Assembly (NCBI RefSeq): GCF_008831285.2
Contig: NC_045143.1
Coordinates: 682,001 to 746,000 of the forward strand
Reading direction: 5' to 3'
Source: Nymphaea colorata
Taxonomy: Eukaryota; Streptophyta; Magnoliopsida; Nymphaeales; Nymphaeaceae
Length of the DNA stretch: 64,000 nt
The notes beneath the pieces were generated by a model. It searched no databases, was not told where the DNA came from, and worked only from the letters and a program-made list of their open reading frames with translations. The position numbers were made by a program, and so were the translations under genes. Shown here piece after piece: positions 23,359-35,456 of the stretch (its first letter is position 1; every line of letters starts with the position of its first letter).

Positions 23359-26300
23359 CTATTTACATTGTTGAGGTCTGAAATTTTCAGGGCTTAAAAG
23401 TTTTAGCAGTAGTTTTTCCAACCTCTTGGAGCCAGAACCAGGTCTGATTAGGTCTTGATTTACAAGGACGGAGCAGCGGTTAGAACCAAGCACAGATCTT
23501 CCGGTGCACCATCCTCCAGGTGTGAACCGTCCTCTGGCTCTTCCCAGAAGTTCCTCGTCTATTTTGTCGATAACAGGATCGTTCTTCAAGAACTTGCGTG
23601 CAAAGGGTGCTCCACTTTCCACCATGCCCTCGTAATGTTTTAGAGAGAGGGATATAGGGTGTTGCCTAGGCGGATTATGCCACAAAATGTAATGGAGATC
23701 GCTGTTGAGTGTGGTGTTCTGGTACTTTGAGTTGCATATGACCGTGTGGAAATACCCTTCAGGCGAAGACAGGAAGTTTGTATAGTACATAAGAAGTGTG
23801 CGAGGGAGGTTATCCCAACCCCATATGCAGAACTCCATGAACGATCGAGAAAGCACCACCCATGCCGATCCTACATGTAGTCAACAGTCACTTGACACTA
23901 AGTGCTTAACAAAGAGAAGATTTGGAGGAAGATCACCGGAAATAAATATGCGCTCAGTGAAATCAATGTGTAACAATTGCAACCTTCATATCGAGTCTTG
24001 GAAACAAGAAGAAAGCGACTAACCGCTTTTATCACAAACAATAATCCTTTATAACTCCCTATAATCACAGTTTGATATTTAGCAGGACAAACAATTCTTA
24101 CGTAAATACATACTACGCATCACAAACAGAACTCACCACGCAAGGCGTATTTAGATGCAACAATTACCGTGAAACTCTTTTCCCTTTTGGAGGGGAAGGC
24201 AGGGTGTTGACTAGGGTATAGGTGGATTATTCACCCTAGCCAGTATCCCTGCCGCACAGACAATACATGAAGTTCTTAAGGGGTTAATTTCACTAATTTC
24301 ACCTTTCACTAATTTCACCCTATTCGGTATCCCTACCATCCCTGCCGCATTAACAATCTACTGTGATAAATTTATCACTAGATGACTAGTCATTGTTAAA
24401 TGAAGCCCGTAATTACACTGCAAGGTAATCAACATTACTGAGGATAGAAGGTAGAAGGTAGATGGTGCTCTAGGAGTACCCTGCCATTATTCTACACATG
24501 CAATGAATATTGCTACCAAAAAGCAAAAACCAAAAGGAACAACTATGATCCCCTCTCAGCCAGATACAACACAAAGGCAGTTGACATTACGTAGTTGGAT
24601 TGCCTATAAAAAATACCTGAGCATCCAGTTAGGCTACAGCTGAAAGCTTAACAATAATGGAAAGAACACCAAGGTGGAATATGCAATTGCCATCACACTT
24701 CTCTTTTAGTTACCACGTCTGGCCCATCCAGCAGTCGTGTATGATATGACAAACTAGGCAAATAGAGCTGTCATCTTCAGTCAGAAATCTATCCATGATA
24801 TGCATCAAGCATGGGAATGAAAATGGAACATGCACAATATGCATAAATACATTGTATGTGTATACAGGATTATCCAAGTATGTAGATTCATCACAAATAA
24901 AGTTGATACCTTGAAAGTGTCTCGCATTCAAAGAATATGGAAGGAGACAGTTTTTTTTTTAATAGTGTCACGATAATTTATACAAACTGGTCATGATCTC
25001 AATAAATTAACATACTTGTCCAATTCTCCATTTTGTACCTTCCACCAACTTATAAGTAATACTACACCCACACAACATCAGTAAAAGAACCATTTCTAAA
25101 AGAAATAAAGCATCTTCTTGAAAGTTTCAGTCCACATAAATGGGGTGAAAACATCAAAGCACATATTTCAGACACACTATCATGCACCTTTTATACCTTT
25201 TTATTGGACCAAGTCACCAGTTCTCACATTTAGCAGTCATAATGTAGTTAGATATGTGTGCGTGCATGGGTGTGTGTGTGTGTGTGTGCGTGCATGTGTG
25301 TGTATGCACGCATGAGAGTGAGAAAGAGAACTAATTGTGCAGGATTCACTTCAGATCATATATAAAATAATACAAGCCTTAGAGACCGAATCAGACCTCA
25401 CAGGAGTTTTCAACATGGTAAATTTTCTAGAGCTTAGCAATGGAAGCATGTTTCCCTTTGGTAAAAAACTAATTTGTGAGGAAAAATCTGATATCATGAG
25501 CTGTTGATTTTGAAGCTACTAGGAGCCACTTATACGTCAGAATGAGATTCCTACAAAAGACATTAGAGCACATAACATGAAAATGAAACTCATGAGCTGA
25601 ACAAGACAACTTAAAGAATGGGGACAAAGATTTCAGACAAAAACCATAGATGACATCATCCCATGTCATCTTGATGAAAGATGATCTCTGTGTACTTCCA
25701 TGTATGTACACACACACATATATATATACATATATATTTTAAAGCCTTGAAATAGGCTACACATCAGACATAAGGAGACGACAACTTTCACGTTTAATAA
25801 ATAAGCTAGAGTAATCGTCTCATTTAATCTTGTACCAAAAACATCTTCAGTTTGATTCCTGTCATGGCCACCCTCAGCTTTGTTATGGAAGAAAAAGAAA
25901 AATCAGTTTGAGCCTTACCCATAAATAGTTTAAAAGAAGAAGGCATAATACGGCGCTGTGTGGCCCAGAATATATCCGATTTGTTCAAATGATACAATCC
26001 AGGATCAACAATGATCGGCCTTGCTCTTTGGTGCCTGAAGGAGAAAATGCAATCATGTATAACTTCTATAGTTTCATAATGCTAGCAAAAACAAATATCA
26101 GAAGACAAGGGAGGCAGCTTACTCTTTCCATCCGATGTTACTTGTGTGCTCAATGAAGTTCAGATCTCTGGGCAAGTAGGAGAAAACATGAAGCAGGTCT
26201 GGCGATTCAAGTGCACAAATAAATAACAGTAACAGGCTTTTTAAAGGTTAAAAAAATTATGTCCTTTTAATACCTGACGAGAAACTAAGAAAAACATAAC

Positions 26301-27271
26301 TAAGAGCAAGCAGGTTGCCACCAAATACCTGACAAGTGACAACTTGTATGTCAGAAGGAAACGATTTCTTCTGACAGCAATAGAAGGCAACACTTATCAA
26401 AAACACCCAGGCCATATCGACGCACCACTGATAACATCTGTCTTAAAAGCTAGTAAAGAAACGCAAGACAAGATGAACAACGACCCCAGGCCCAGAGAAA
26501 AGCAGCAGACGAACACAACCATAAACATGTTTGACTGATGAATACATCGGACAGTAAGTAATAGTATAACGAGTTTAATTAACCACAAAAGAAAAATCGT
26601 ATTATTAATAAACATATACATCCAAAACTAAGAGGGAAAAAAACTTCAATAAATTGAGAACACCCAAAATGCTGATGCCGAAACAGAACCAACAAAAAGT
26701 ATATCTATTAATCTCATCAACAGCACTAACCATCTTGTGACATCAGAGGGTAATCCGAGGCGCTGAGGTTGATGAACCAATCCCAGTCCCTCTTCTGCCT
26801 CATGAGGATGGCCACCGCGTGAAGCGTACACGCGATCATCGTCGGTCCCATGTAGGTAATCCGATTGGGCTTCCCAACAACACGCACATTGTCCGCCTTC
26901 CGAAACACCCCCTCTGATTTCACCACCCTCACCAAATCCAGCCTCTCCGACGCCGGCGCCTCCCGGTCGAGGTGGAGTAGGTACAGGTTCCTCGGGTGAT
27001 AAACAGCCCGAAGCAACCTCATCACCCTCTGCCCGTCCCCCTTCGTCCCAGTTATCAGGTACGCGAATCTCGGCGTACTCAGAAATCCTGAATCCGACGA
27101 CTTCTCGGGCTCCCCGGTGCCGGATGCCGCCGACGGTGCCCATCGGCCTAAATTAACAAGGAAAAGCAAGGAAATCACCACGGCCGAGCACCCGATCAAA
27201 ATTACTACCCATTTCTCCGAGAACGGAAATATCTTCTTCTTCAGCATCTCGGTCAAAATGCCGCGATGCAT
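23359..27271 (-). CDS. GLCAT14: GT14 beta-glucuronosyltransferase (GlcAT14-like)
   Basis: Golgi type II membrane glycosyltransferase, family GT14 (Branch/core-2 domain). Plant members add glucuronic acid to the galactan side chains of arabinogalactan proteins. Model: complement(join(23359..23870,25919..26034,26123..26198,26731..27271)), 1245 nt, 414 aa, all junctions GT-AG and in phase. A membrane span at about residues 21-41 (VVILIGCSAVVISLLFLVNL) follows a short basic tail. The catalytic domain shows FAYLITGTKGD, RLLRAVYHPRNLYLLHLD, DWFINLSASDYPL, DLNFIEHTSNIGW, RPIIVDPGLY, SPEGYFHTVICNSKY and DLHYILW, all hallmarks of this clade. Starts at 27334, 27271 or 27247 are possible in frame; I chose 27271 because it leaves a conventional short cytosolic tail. 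Intron 3 (23871-25918) is 2 kb. Which of GlcAT14A-E it matches cannot be told by eye. Confidence 0.93.
24285..24325. repeat. Short tandem duplication in GT14 intron 3
   Basis: The unit ttcactaatttcacct is repeated head to tail with small variation; nearby atccctgccgca (24246 and 24345 areas) also recurs, suggesting a local duplication of about 100 bp. Of little consequence. Confidence 0.55.
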
Positions 27272-29393
27272 CGGAAACCCTAGACAAGGGGAACCAAAAA
27301 CAAACGCCAATCGAACAAAGGTGAAAGACCGCAATCGAATAGAGTCGAGTCGACTTCTGAGACTGAAGGAAGAAGAAACTCGCAGCCACTACCAGATTCA
27401 AGAACAGAGGCCTCGCAAATGGAGGAAGGGAGGTGGAGAGGCACGTCCCTCCCTCGTCGTGGTTGCAGCACGGTTGATTTTTAAACGTTGTTTGTTTTTT
27501 AGGTGGGAAAACCGGGAGAGAAAAGGCGGGGGTTGTTAATCTCGCGGTCTATTTCCCCCATAAAGGCCCTCCTCTTTCCATGATATAACAGAAACGCCAC
27601 TCAACGTCGATCAGTCTAAGCATCACACCTGTTCAGGGAAAAAAAGGGGGAAACAAGAGAAGACAGAGAACGGGTGGTGTGTGGTGTGGGCGCCGGCTCT
27701 CATCTGCGCCATTTTGCCGGGAAAACCAGAGATGGTCCATGTTCTGGCTATGGTGGAAAACCTATACTATACATGTATATATGCTAAACGAAGAATAAAC
27801 CAAAGTAGAACACAGTACCGAACATCGGCGTTCTGCTCTAGTGTTGGCTACCTGGTGTCGTGCGCCTGACAGTCTCGCCGGTGGCCGGAGATGGTCGCTT
27901 CAAATTCCGGCAATCAAACCCTTGGAAAAAAGGGGGGAACTAGTAACTGAAAATTAGTGAATAAATGCCTGAGAAGGAGGAATTGGGTTGCCACGGTGGT
28001 GTGCCGGTAGGCGGAGGCGATCCAAGGTTGATGGAGCCGTCGATCAGCCATGGTTTTAGTCTATGAAAGCCTCGGCCGAAGAAAAATCCATTGAAGAGAG
28101 GAGAGATCGAGAGGATAGAGAGGGAGAATGGGTGGAAGGGAGAGTTGGGGTGTGGAACGGGGAATCATGCAGTGTCAACCCCATTTTTCTTTTTAAATTA
28201 TTTTTGAAAATGCTGGAAATCATCCTCTTCCCGCCCCCTTCTCGTGTGAAACAAGAGAATTGAAAGAGGGTTTCCCGTCATTCTTTTGCAAAACCATACG
28301 ATTTAATCTTTTATTAAATTCCATGACCCTGGGTTTGGATTCAGATCCGATTGTTTGTGTTTTAATTGTTCTACACAAATTTTTTGGATGCAACATGATT
28401 TTAGTTAGTTCTACCATCGACAAATATTTTTCAGCATGTCATTGGTCCCAACTCTGTTTTCTTTCAAATGAAATTTGACCCGAATCGGTCAGAAAATGGA
28501 TTTGGCCTGGTATTATTTATAGTCCAATTTTCCATCCTCTTAATTTAGAAGGAAGGAGCATGATCAGATTTTTTTTCTTTTGAAATCCAGACAGATTTGT
28601 GTCCAGATGTGAATTTGCTGTGAAATGGAAGCTTTGGTAGTTTTAGTTAAATTCGGATCCAGATACAAATCCATATAAGTATGTATTTCAATTGTTGTAA
28701 ATGGATTTTTTAGCTCATAAAATGGTTAGATACTTGCTCAATGTGCTCATAAAATACTGACTAAATAGATGATAACTTTGGTTGGGTAAGCCTTGTTCTG
28801 AAGAGATGGTAGCTGTAGAGCATGGAATAAATTCTCTTTTCAACATTTTGTCGGGAATCATTCCCACGACGCTTTGCTGACCATTACAATCTCATATCAA
28901 GAAAGCTTTAGAATTCAACGTCATGGCCAATTAGATCTGGGGTTATACAAATTTTAAGCTTAGCAGCTTCTCCTCGCTCATAAATTTGTAACCATGAGTT
29001 CATTCTACCTCTATTTGCAATAGATTATACGATTCCTTAATTTTAATTTTCATTATAGACAAGTTCCAATACTTCACCTGCATGGTTTAAAAGTAAGGAG
29101 ACTTAATTCTCACAATTATTTAGCTGCCACTTGAGCATATTTGCGGAAACAAGTTAATAGAATATAGTATCATTCTCGAGTATATGGTATTGTGCTTATT
29201 GAAATTATCAATAGAGAGTATAGAAGCCACAACGGTTTCATTTTTATTATTATTAACACAACAGACCGAGTTGGTCAACGAGACGCTATTAACCAACTTT
29301 TAACTTTAATTGACAGTAGGCGGGCCCAATCGAGCCCACCAGCACCAGGAAGAGTTAAACGTAGGTTGGAAAAGGACAACATGGCCGACTTGG
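27272..29393. other. Spacer between GT14 gene and MOT1
   Basis: The part up to about 27600 should hold the GT14 promoter and 5' UTR. A patch at 27660-28160 is GC-richer with purine-rich runs (gaggagagatcgagagg) and ccggtggccggag words, but no open frame has a family signature. Copy B of a dispersed repeat lies at 28892-29040. Confidence 0.5.
28892..29040 (+). repeat. Dispersed repeat, copy B
   Basis: Second copy of the element at 22790-22950, same orientation, with the ordered blocks intact apart from small deletions (for example, ttgtatcagaa in A is reduced here). The two copies lie 6 kb apart across the GT14 gene. Confidence 0.8.
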
Positions 29394-30809
29394 CTAGGTT
29401 AGGCGGCGTGGGTGAAGATCTTTGACTTTAAGCAGCACATGGGCCACCATCCCGCACACGAACCCAAGAGCGGCGCCATAGGACCCAACCATGGAGACGG
29501 CGGTCACCACGAGCATCACGAACCACTCCGGCTTAGTGCCCATGTCTCTGGCCGCCATGGCCAGCTCGGTTCCGGCGAAGAACAGCAGCACGCCCAACAG
29601 ACCCGTCGGAAACTCCCTCAGTATGCCCACAAGCGAACTGCCGATGACAAAGCCCAGCACCAACTTGACCAAGCCCAGGAGCGCGACGCAGGCGCCCGAC
29701 CTGCCCCCAAACTTGTACTGGCCGGCCATGCCGCCGGCACCGTGGCAGCAGGGCATGGCCCCGAACCAGCAGCCGACGAGGTTCATGAGGCCGACGCTGA
29801 CGGAGATGCGGGTGGCCGTGAACTCCCGAGCCGGGAAGAGGTCGGCGCCGAGCTTGCACACGGCGAGGACGGAGTTCAGGACGGTCAACGGCAGCTGAGG
29901 GACCGTGCCCTTGATGAACCCTTGTTTCCAACTCTCCGAGGAGATTTTGACCACGTGAGCATGAGACGGACCCGCTTTCAGGTCGCTCAGGATGCTCGGC
30001 TTCCTGACGATGGCGAGGACCACGCCCAGCACGAAGACGATGACGGCCGACGGTAAGTACCCCAAAAATTTCATGACCCTATCTCTGATTGACGCCGGCC
30101 TCGATCTGGCTTCTTCTTCGTCCTCCTCCGGCGCCGCATTCCGGGCGTCGATGATGGAACTAATGACCACGAGGAAGCCGAAGGCCACGAGAGCTAAAAT
30201 CAAGCCGTCTAGACCCAACCATGGCCGGGGGTGGGATCCAGACTTCCCCTTGGAGAAGTCCTGGGAGTACCTGACGTACGTGACGGCGGATTGAGCGAAG
30301 GAGAGCCCCTGGGCGAGCTGGATGCCGCGGACGACGGGGAGGGGGACGTAGCGGTAGACCAGGCGCATGAGGCCGGTGGCGCCGAGGAGGAACACGACGG
30401 CGGACGTCAGGATCCCGGCGGCCATGATCTCCGGGACGCCGAAGGACTTGCCTTCGGCGATCGCCGCCGCGGCGATGGACTTCATCGGTTGGACCGGCAT
30501 GGGGACGCCGAAGAGCGCGCCGGTGACGACGTTGTACACGCCGGTGAAGATGAGGGTGGTGCCGAGGTCGAGACCGTTGACGAGGGTGAGGGAGATGACG
30601 ATGGGGATGAAGGTGCCAAGGTCGCCCATCGCGCCGTTGATCTCCGCCCACCGGGCGCGGAAGGCAAGGTTCTCCTTCAGCGTCTTAAGAAAGGTCGACG
30701 AGTAAGAGGGAGGCCTGAAAGAGGGTGTTTCCGGCAGGGTGATGGCCGTTTCGTGGTGGGAGGAGGGAGGAGGGGTGCCCTTTCCGGCCATTTCGGTGGC
30801 TCTGATCAA
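29394..30809 (-). CDS. MOT1: Molybdate transporter MOT1
   Basis: High-affinity molybdate transporter of the MOT1 (SulP-related) family. It supplies molybdenum for cofactor synthesis; plant members sit in the plasma membrane, mitochondrial envelope or vacuole. Single exon, 471 aa from 30809 or 465 aa from the second Met at 30791 (MAGKGTPPP), which I slightly prefer because Arabidopsis proteins also begin shortly before the Pro/Ser-rich tail. Conserved family blocks: INGAMGDLGTFIPIVISLT, VPMPVQPMKSIAAAAIAEG, TVPQLPLTVLNSVLAV and GAMPCCHGAGGMAGQYKFGG. About ten hydrophobic spans are visible; a hydrophilic acidic loop (PEEDEEEARSRP) divides the two halves. The gene is markedly GC-rich, while the flanking DNA is AT-rich, which produces long shadow frames on all strands. 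Intronless structure is normal for MOT1. Confidence 0.97.
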   Translation of the reverse strand: MIRATEMAGKGTPPPSSHHETAITLPETPSFRPPSYSSTFLKTLKENLAFRARWAEINGAMGDLGTFIPIVISLTLVNGLDLGTTLIFTGVYNVVTGALFGVPMPVQPMKSIAAAAIAEGKSFGVPEIMAAGILTSAVVFLLGATGLMRLVYRYVPLPVVRGIQLAQGLSFAQSAVTYVRYSQDFSKGKSGSHPRPWLGLDGLILALVAFGFLVVISSIIDARNAAPEEDEEEARSRPASIRDRVMKFLGYLPSAVIVFVLGVVLAIVRKPSILSDLKAGPSHAHVVKISSESWKQGFIKGTVPQLPLTVLNSVLAVCKLGADLFPAREFTATRISVSVGLMNLVGCWFGAMPCCHGAGGMAGQYKFGGRSGACVALLGLVKLVLGFVIGSSLVGILREFPTGLLGVLLFFAGTELAMAARDMGTKPEWFVMLVVTAVSMVGSYGAALGFVCGMVAHVLLKVKDLHPRRLT

Positions 30810-31956
30810 GTCGCAGGCTTGCCGGGATTCTGGCCTCTCAGAACTACTTATTATCGGGGTGGCCGTGGCATCGAGTGAGGGTGAGCCAAAGACGAATCGA
30901 ACATAAAAAGCAAGCCATTGATTTTCGCTGCGCCACGTGGATATCTCGCGTCTCTAAGCAAGTTCAGTTCCCCAAAAGGGAACTGATTTTGATTTTTTTT
31001 AATGTGGACCTCGTTGTATCTGATCCGAGTCGGACCCGGATCAGATTTGGACTGACTCCGTGCCCGTGGCAGGTCCAGATAACGGATAATCCAAACTGGT
31101 AAGACAAATCCAGATCGGCAATCCAGTTTTGATCAAATCAAGCACACACTACTTCATCCAGAAGGGGGTTTAGATGATATTTTAATTCCTCCTGATCTAA
31201 TCAGTTACGCTATATCCCTAAGAAAGCGTTAATGTATCCGTGTTTGTTTCACGCATGCATGAATCACTCCGTAGGTTGTAGGGACTCCATTGTTTCTGCT
31301 ACCACACGTCAAGAAAGAAAAAAAATTTATCGCCAAAAATGTCAAATTCCGTAAACACTGACTTTAAAATCGTCCAGATTATTGGGCATTCAATGCCGAT
31401 AAAAAAGAATTAAACGGACTTATAAGAATGGAGTTTTTAGGTTCTGACATAGATCATGGCCGTATTGATGAACTAAATCGACTCTCAATAATTACAGTGC
31501 ACTCCCGCCGTCAATTGGTGGGCATATAAAAGCCAACCTTTTAAATCATTCTTTAGGGCTTTCAAAGCGTCACTCTATATAAATAATATATACTGAATGA
31601 AGACTTTAAAAAATCTCTTTGTCTATGTCTTTAGGGGTTAGAGTCAAGAAATTTTTTAAGCAAATTATATTTTAAAATTTTTATATAAAACAAGTGAAAT
31701 TTTTTAAAATTTACGAAAATTAAGGTGGGTCCAATCTATCCAGGCTCCTACCTTGACTCTGCTCCTGCCTCCCCCGGGTTGGGGGATGCTTCTTTCTGTC
31801 GCCTGACGCCAGCGCCCCTCCTCAAAATTCGGCCGGCCAGATGATTTGCGGCATGCAGCTTGCAGGTCAAGGTTGATTTGTAGGGCTTAAGAAAGAGAGA
31901 AGCTCCCTCATTTATTAAAATCTCTTGTTTGAGGGCACTAGATCTAGACATATACA

Positions 31957-32006
31957 TATTCTCTCTCTCTCTCTCTCTCTCTCCCTTTATATATATATAT
32001 ATATAA
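31957..32006. repeat. (CT)n(TA)n microsatellite
   Basis: A CT run of about 13 units followed closely by a TA run of about 9 units. Confidence 0.9.
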
Positions 32007-34526
32007 TCGGGTTTCAAACTGCTGGATATTTAGTTCTACCTTTCATTTATCTTTGATTGCAAGAAACTTTTGTTCCAACCATTGAGAAGTTTACAGGCAA
32101 AAAATGTCTTCCACCATTAAAGTCTTGCCTGTTGAAGTGGAACTTCAGCGAAGCTTTAATGTTGGCACTATAATTCCACAATGACTCCAAAACTCTCGAA
32201 ACTAAAGTTTTCTATTTACCTGCCTCTAGATTTCTACAACTAAAGTTCAACCTCTATCGTAAAAGTTCAATAAATCCAAATCGGTGACTGCTCCAACACC
32301 AAATTTGAGTTATACGTAATCGGACCCACATTCAAATTCAGATTCAAAACCTATTTTTAAAACCGGAGTCAAATTCGAGTGGCATAAGTTATGACGTTTA
32401 AACATAATTAGGTTGGATTTTGTTACCGAAGCTTAATTACATATCAAGGTCGAGTTGAAATTCGGCTGTGAAATCGCACCAAATCTAAATCCAGTTAGTT
32501 TCAAAATCGAATTTATAATAAAATGTATCTAATCCATTTACATCCCTTTCCCTCCTCTTGGTTGACTTGCAAATTCTTTATTTGTTTAGTAAGGCCCTAT
32601 TAAATAGTATTTATTAATTTTGGTTTGTCTGACTTTGCAAAGTATAAAATAACTTTATGTGTGGCATCTATCAACCATCAGAATGGCTCATATTTAGTGC
32701 AAGTTGTCCACATATTTCTTTCTTTATGGCCGATAGTTGTGAGCTCATTTGCAGGATTAAAGGAGAGGCGATGATGAGTCTTGAAGAGGTGTACAAAAGT
32801 TTTGCCAAAGACAAATGAAATTGCATGCAACACCACTTTGCCTTCGATGCAAGTTATATGTTCGGGCCTCGGAACACGGCCCTTTGTGCTCGGGGATCCG
32901 ATTGTGCGCCACGTGTACGAAACACGCTCCCCAATTGGATCTGTCTCGATATCGATCCATTCAATAGTCCGATTGAAAGACAAAAATACCTGTCATGAAT
33001 AAGCACGTTCTAGACTGCTTTGGGACCTAAAACACCTTCTAAGAACATGAATAGCCAAGAAATTGACACTAATGTCTGGGTGTTTCTCAATAGTATCTTA
33101 ACAATGTAATGTCGTTTCCAAGCTTTATAGAACTAAAAGGAATGGCGGTCGTTCGTTCTAGGAAACTAGTAGGAGAAAAAGAATGTGGCAGACTCTGTTG
33201 CAGGCATCGTGCACGTCCATCCCTCCTCCCTTTCCCCTGCAACAATGGCGTAGTCAATGAAGGGATATGATTTCCTCATCTTCAATGCCCAACAGTAACC
33301 GTGGCTTTCTACTCAAAATCTTAGCGACCCTCGTTCTTCTAAATTTGTGTTAATCGCACACGCAACTTAGATTCTACTAACTTGAACGTTGATCCTGCCT
33401 CAACAAACGAACCTCGACCGATCCATCTTATGGTATTCTTTAGGTGAAAGAACACGCAAGTTTTTAAAATCCGCTGCATGAATGTGATCTTCGCATCTAC
33501 AACATTATGGATCGATAAAGAAATTGTATGATTTAAGTGTGTGGTTGAGATTTTATAAAAGCTTAACAATCAACGGACAGAATCTTTTAGCTTGCAACAG
33601 TCGTTCGATATCTCAACGCACACAGAGAGTGAGATAAGCCAACTACCAGTGAACTTTGAGGTTAGTGGAGCCTTGTCCCTTCATTGCTAAGTTTGCACTA
33701 CAGAAAAAAGCTATGCTGGCTTCCATTTTACTTCTTCTTCTCTGAACTTCTTCATTGTGGTGGATCATGGATGCATCTGTCAGATAGTTCGACAAGGCAA
33801 TGGCTGCCTGTTAAGCCATCTATATTGGTCTCTATTTGAGCATGCCCGTAGTGCAACCTAGGGAACCTGTCGTTCCAAGTAAAGGAGCAATTGTAGTCGT
33901 CCATCATCGAGTGACTTAATTCTTTCTAAATGGACTTGTTGTGGCTTACTTTCCGTTAAGCAACTAAATCTTAGCTTTGTGTTGGTGACAGATTTTATTT
34001 TTGCTCCTGGAAAACTAATTTCGCCTTTCTTAAACTTGTTTCTTTTGATTGGATATGTACATTATATGAGAAGAAGTGGCTTTATATGTCGATACCAGTG
34101 CTTGATTATTTTCACAAGTAATTAGTTATGTTGTTTAGGAAAATTGCACATCAACCTTGGAATAAGTACTCCACCGACATTTCAAAATAAAACATTATTG
34201 TCATGATAAGCCTATTTCATATATCATGTTAAATGGACAAGTTTTAACATCTTGAACACATCAGATCTATACAAATTTGTTTTGGGTTCATTACCGACTC
34301 CAAGAAATATTCAAGTGAAGGAATTGGAAAAAGTAAGTATTTTGCTCTAATGAACATGCTGTAAATGCATGGGTCGGCAATAACAACATTTAATTTGTGA
34401 TTATTCCTCAAAAGAGGATTTCCTTTTAAAACATATGCTTGGTTTGGTTAATTCGGCAAGCTGCATGACTTTGTGGTAAAGAGGAAAGTCGAATTCCACC
34501 AACAGTTGTTGGCCCACTGAGGGAAG

Positions 34527-34551
34527 AGAGAGAGAGAGAGAGAGAGAGAGT
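34527..34551. repeat. (GA)n microsatellite
   Basis: An uninterrupted GA run of about 12 units, in the spacer downstream of the SWIM gene. Confidence 0.85.
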
Positions 34552-34739
34552 CTCTTTCTTATGGTTCAGGGCAACAAGTTGGTAACACGATCCCATGAAA
34601 AGTTCATAAATTAGCTAATGCCGAAGAATTGCACTGGAACTTGATACTATTGTTACACAACCAAGCTTTTCCGAGCATGACATCAGAGTCCACATCCGCA
34701 AGAACATATATAGTACTAGTTATTGTCAGGTTATCACCA

Positions 34740-35456
34740 CTTGATCTTAGACCTGTAGGCCCCTGACCAAAAGAGAGAGGAACAGAGAGAGAATTTTACA
34801 GCAGACACAAATTCCACCATACATGTCAAGAAACCATATCCTCGGAATTCTTATCAGTAGCCACAGAAAGCCCGCATCTAGTACTCCACCAACAACGATT
34901 AGGCTATCACAAGCTTTCTCAGCTTTAGAAGACGCATCCCCTCCATCCTTTACATTGCCAGCAATCATTTCTTCAGGACCTGATTTTTCTACTCGGCTGT
35001 TGGAACTCCGATGTCCATCTGCCAATTGTGCCGCACCTAATCTGTCTGCATCATGAGCATTTAAGTCAACACTATTAGTTAAAATGTTATCCATCTCAGT
35101 TACCAGCTTCCTCAAGCATGAACACAAGGTTAATGGTCACTTCACGGTGTCTGTATTGCCACAAGTTTCCTTCGCAAATCCATTGTTGAGCACATCTCCA
35201 GCAGCATCTTGCAGATAGCGTTAGACCTCCCAGCAGGATTGATAGAAAGCTCCATCTCCAGCATCTAAAGAACCAGTCGTTCCTCTTTGTCGTTTTCAGG
35301 TCCAACATCTATAGAAACCAAAGATTCGATGTTCTTATCATGAATCACCGTCTCAGTTAGACCAACTTGGCAACTTTGATTTCAATCTAACACCATACTG
35401 TTGGCCAGACTAGCATTTGTTTTGTCGACACCTTCAAGAAATGAGTGACCATCCAG
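34740..35456 (-). other. Coding-like relic or 3' UTR downstream of the SWIM gene stop
   Basis: Past the TAA at 35457-35459 the same frame reads DGHSFLEGVDKTNASLANSMVLD, then after stops IESLVSIDVGPENDKEERLVL and MELSINPAGRSNAICKMLLEMCS. A second frame between 35127 and about 34850 gives an acidic, Ser/Asn-rich stretch (NSVDLNAHDADRLGAAQ, ADGHRSSNSRVEKSGPEEM). The composition resembles the acidic tail of the SWIM protein. It may be a lost C-terminus now lying in the 3' UTR, or additional exons, since AATATTAG|GTAACT at the stop also looks like a donor. Confidence 0.4.

Larger units (their letters stand above)
30810..34739. other. Long AT-rich spacer between MOT1 and the SWIM gene
   Basis: Nearly 4 kb without a supported gene. 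It holds a CT/TA compound microsatellite (31957-32006), a GA tract (34527-34551), and iterated words such as gatccgagtcggacccgg (31022-31040) and ccagatac typical of diverged interspersed repeats. An open frame at 32678-32983 (minus) has no family signature. Confidence 0.5.

Noticed and set aside
29412-30878. Several long open frames on the plus strand and other minus frames over MOT1
   Set aside because: Shadows caused by the high GC content of the MOT1 exon; none has family motifs.
32678-33002. Overlapping 73-101 aa frames on both strands
   Set aside because: No homology recognised and no splice structure.
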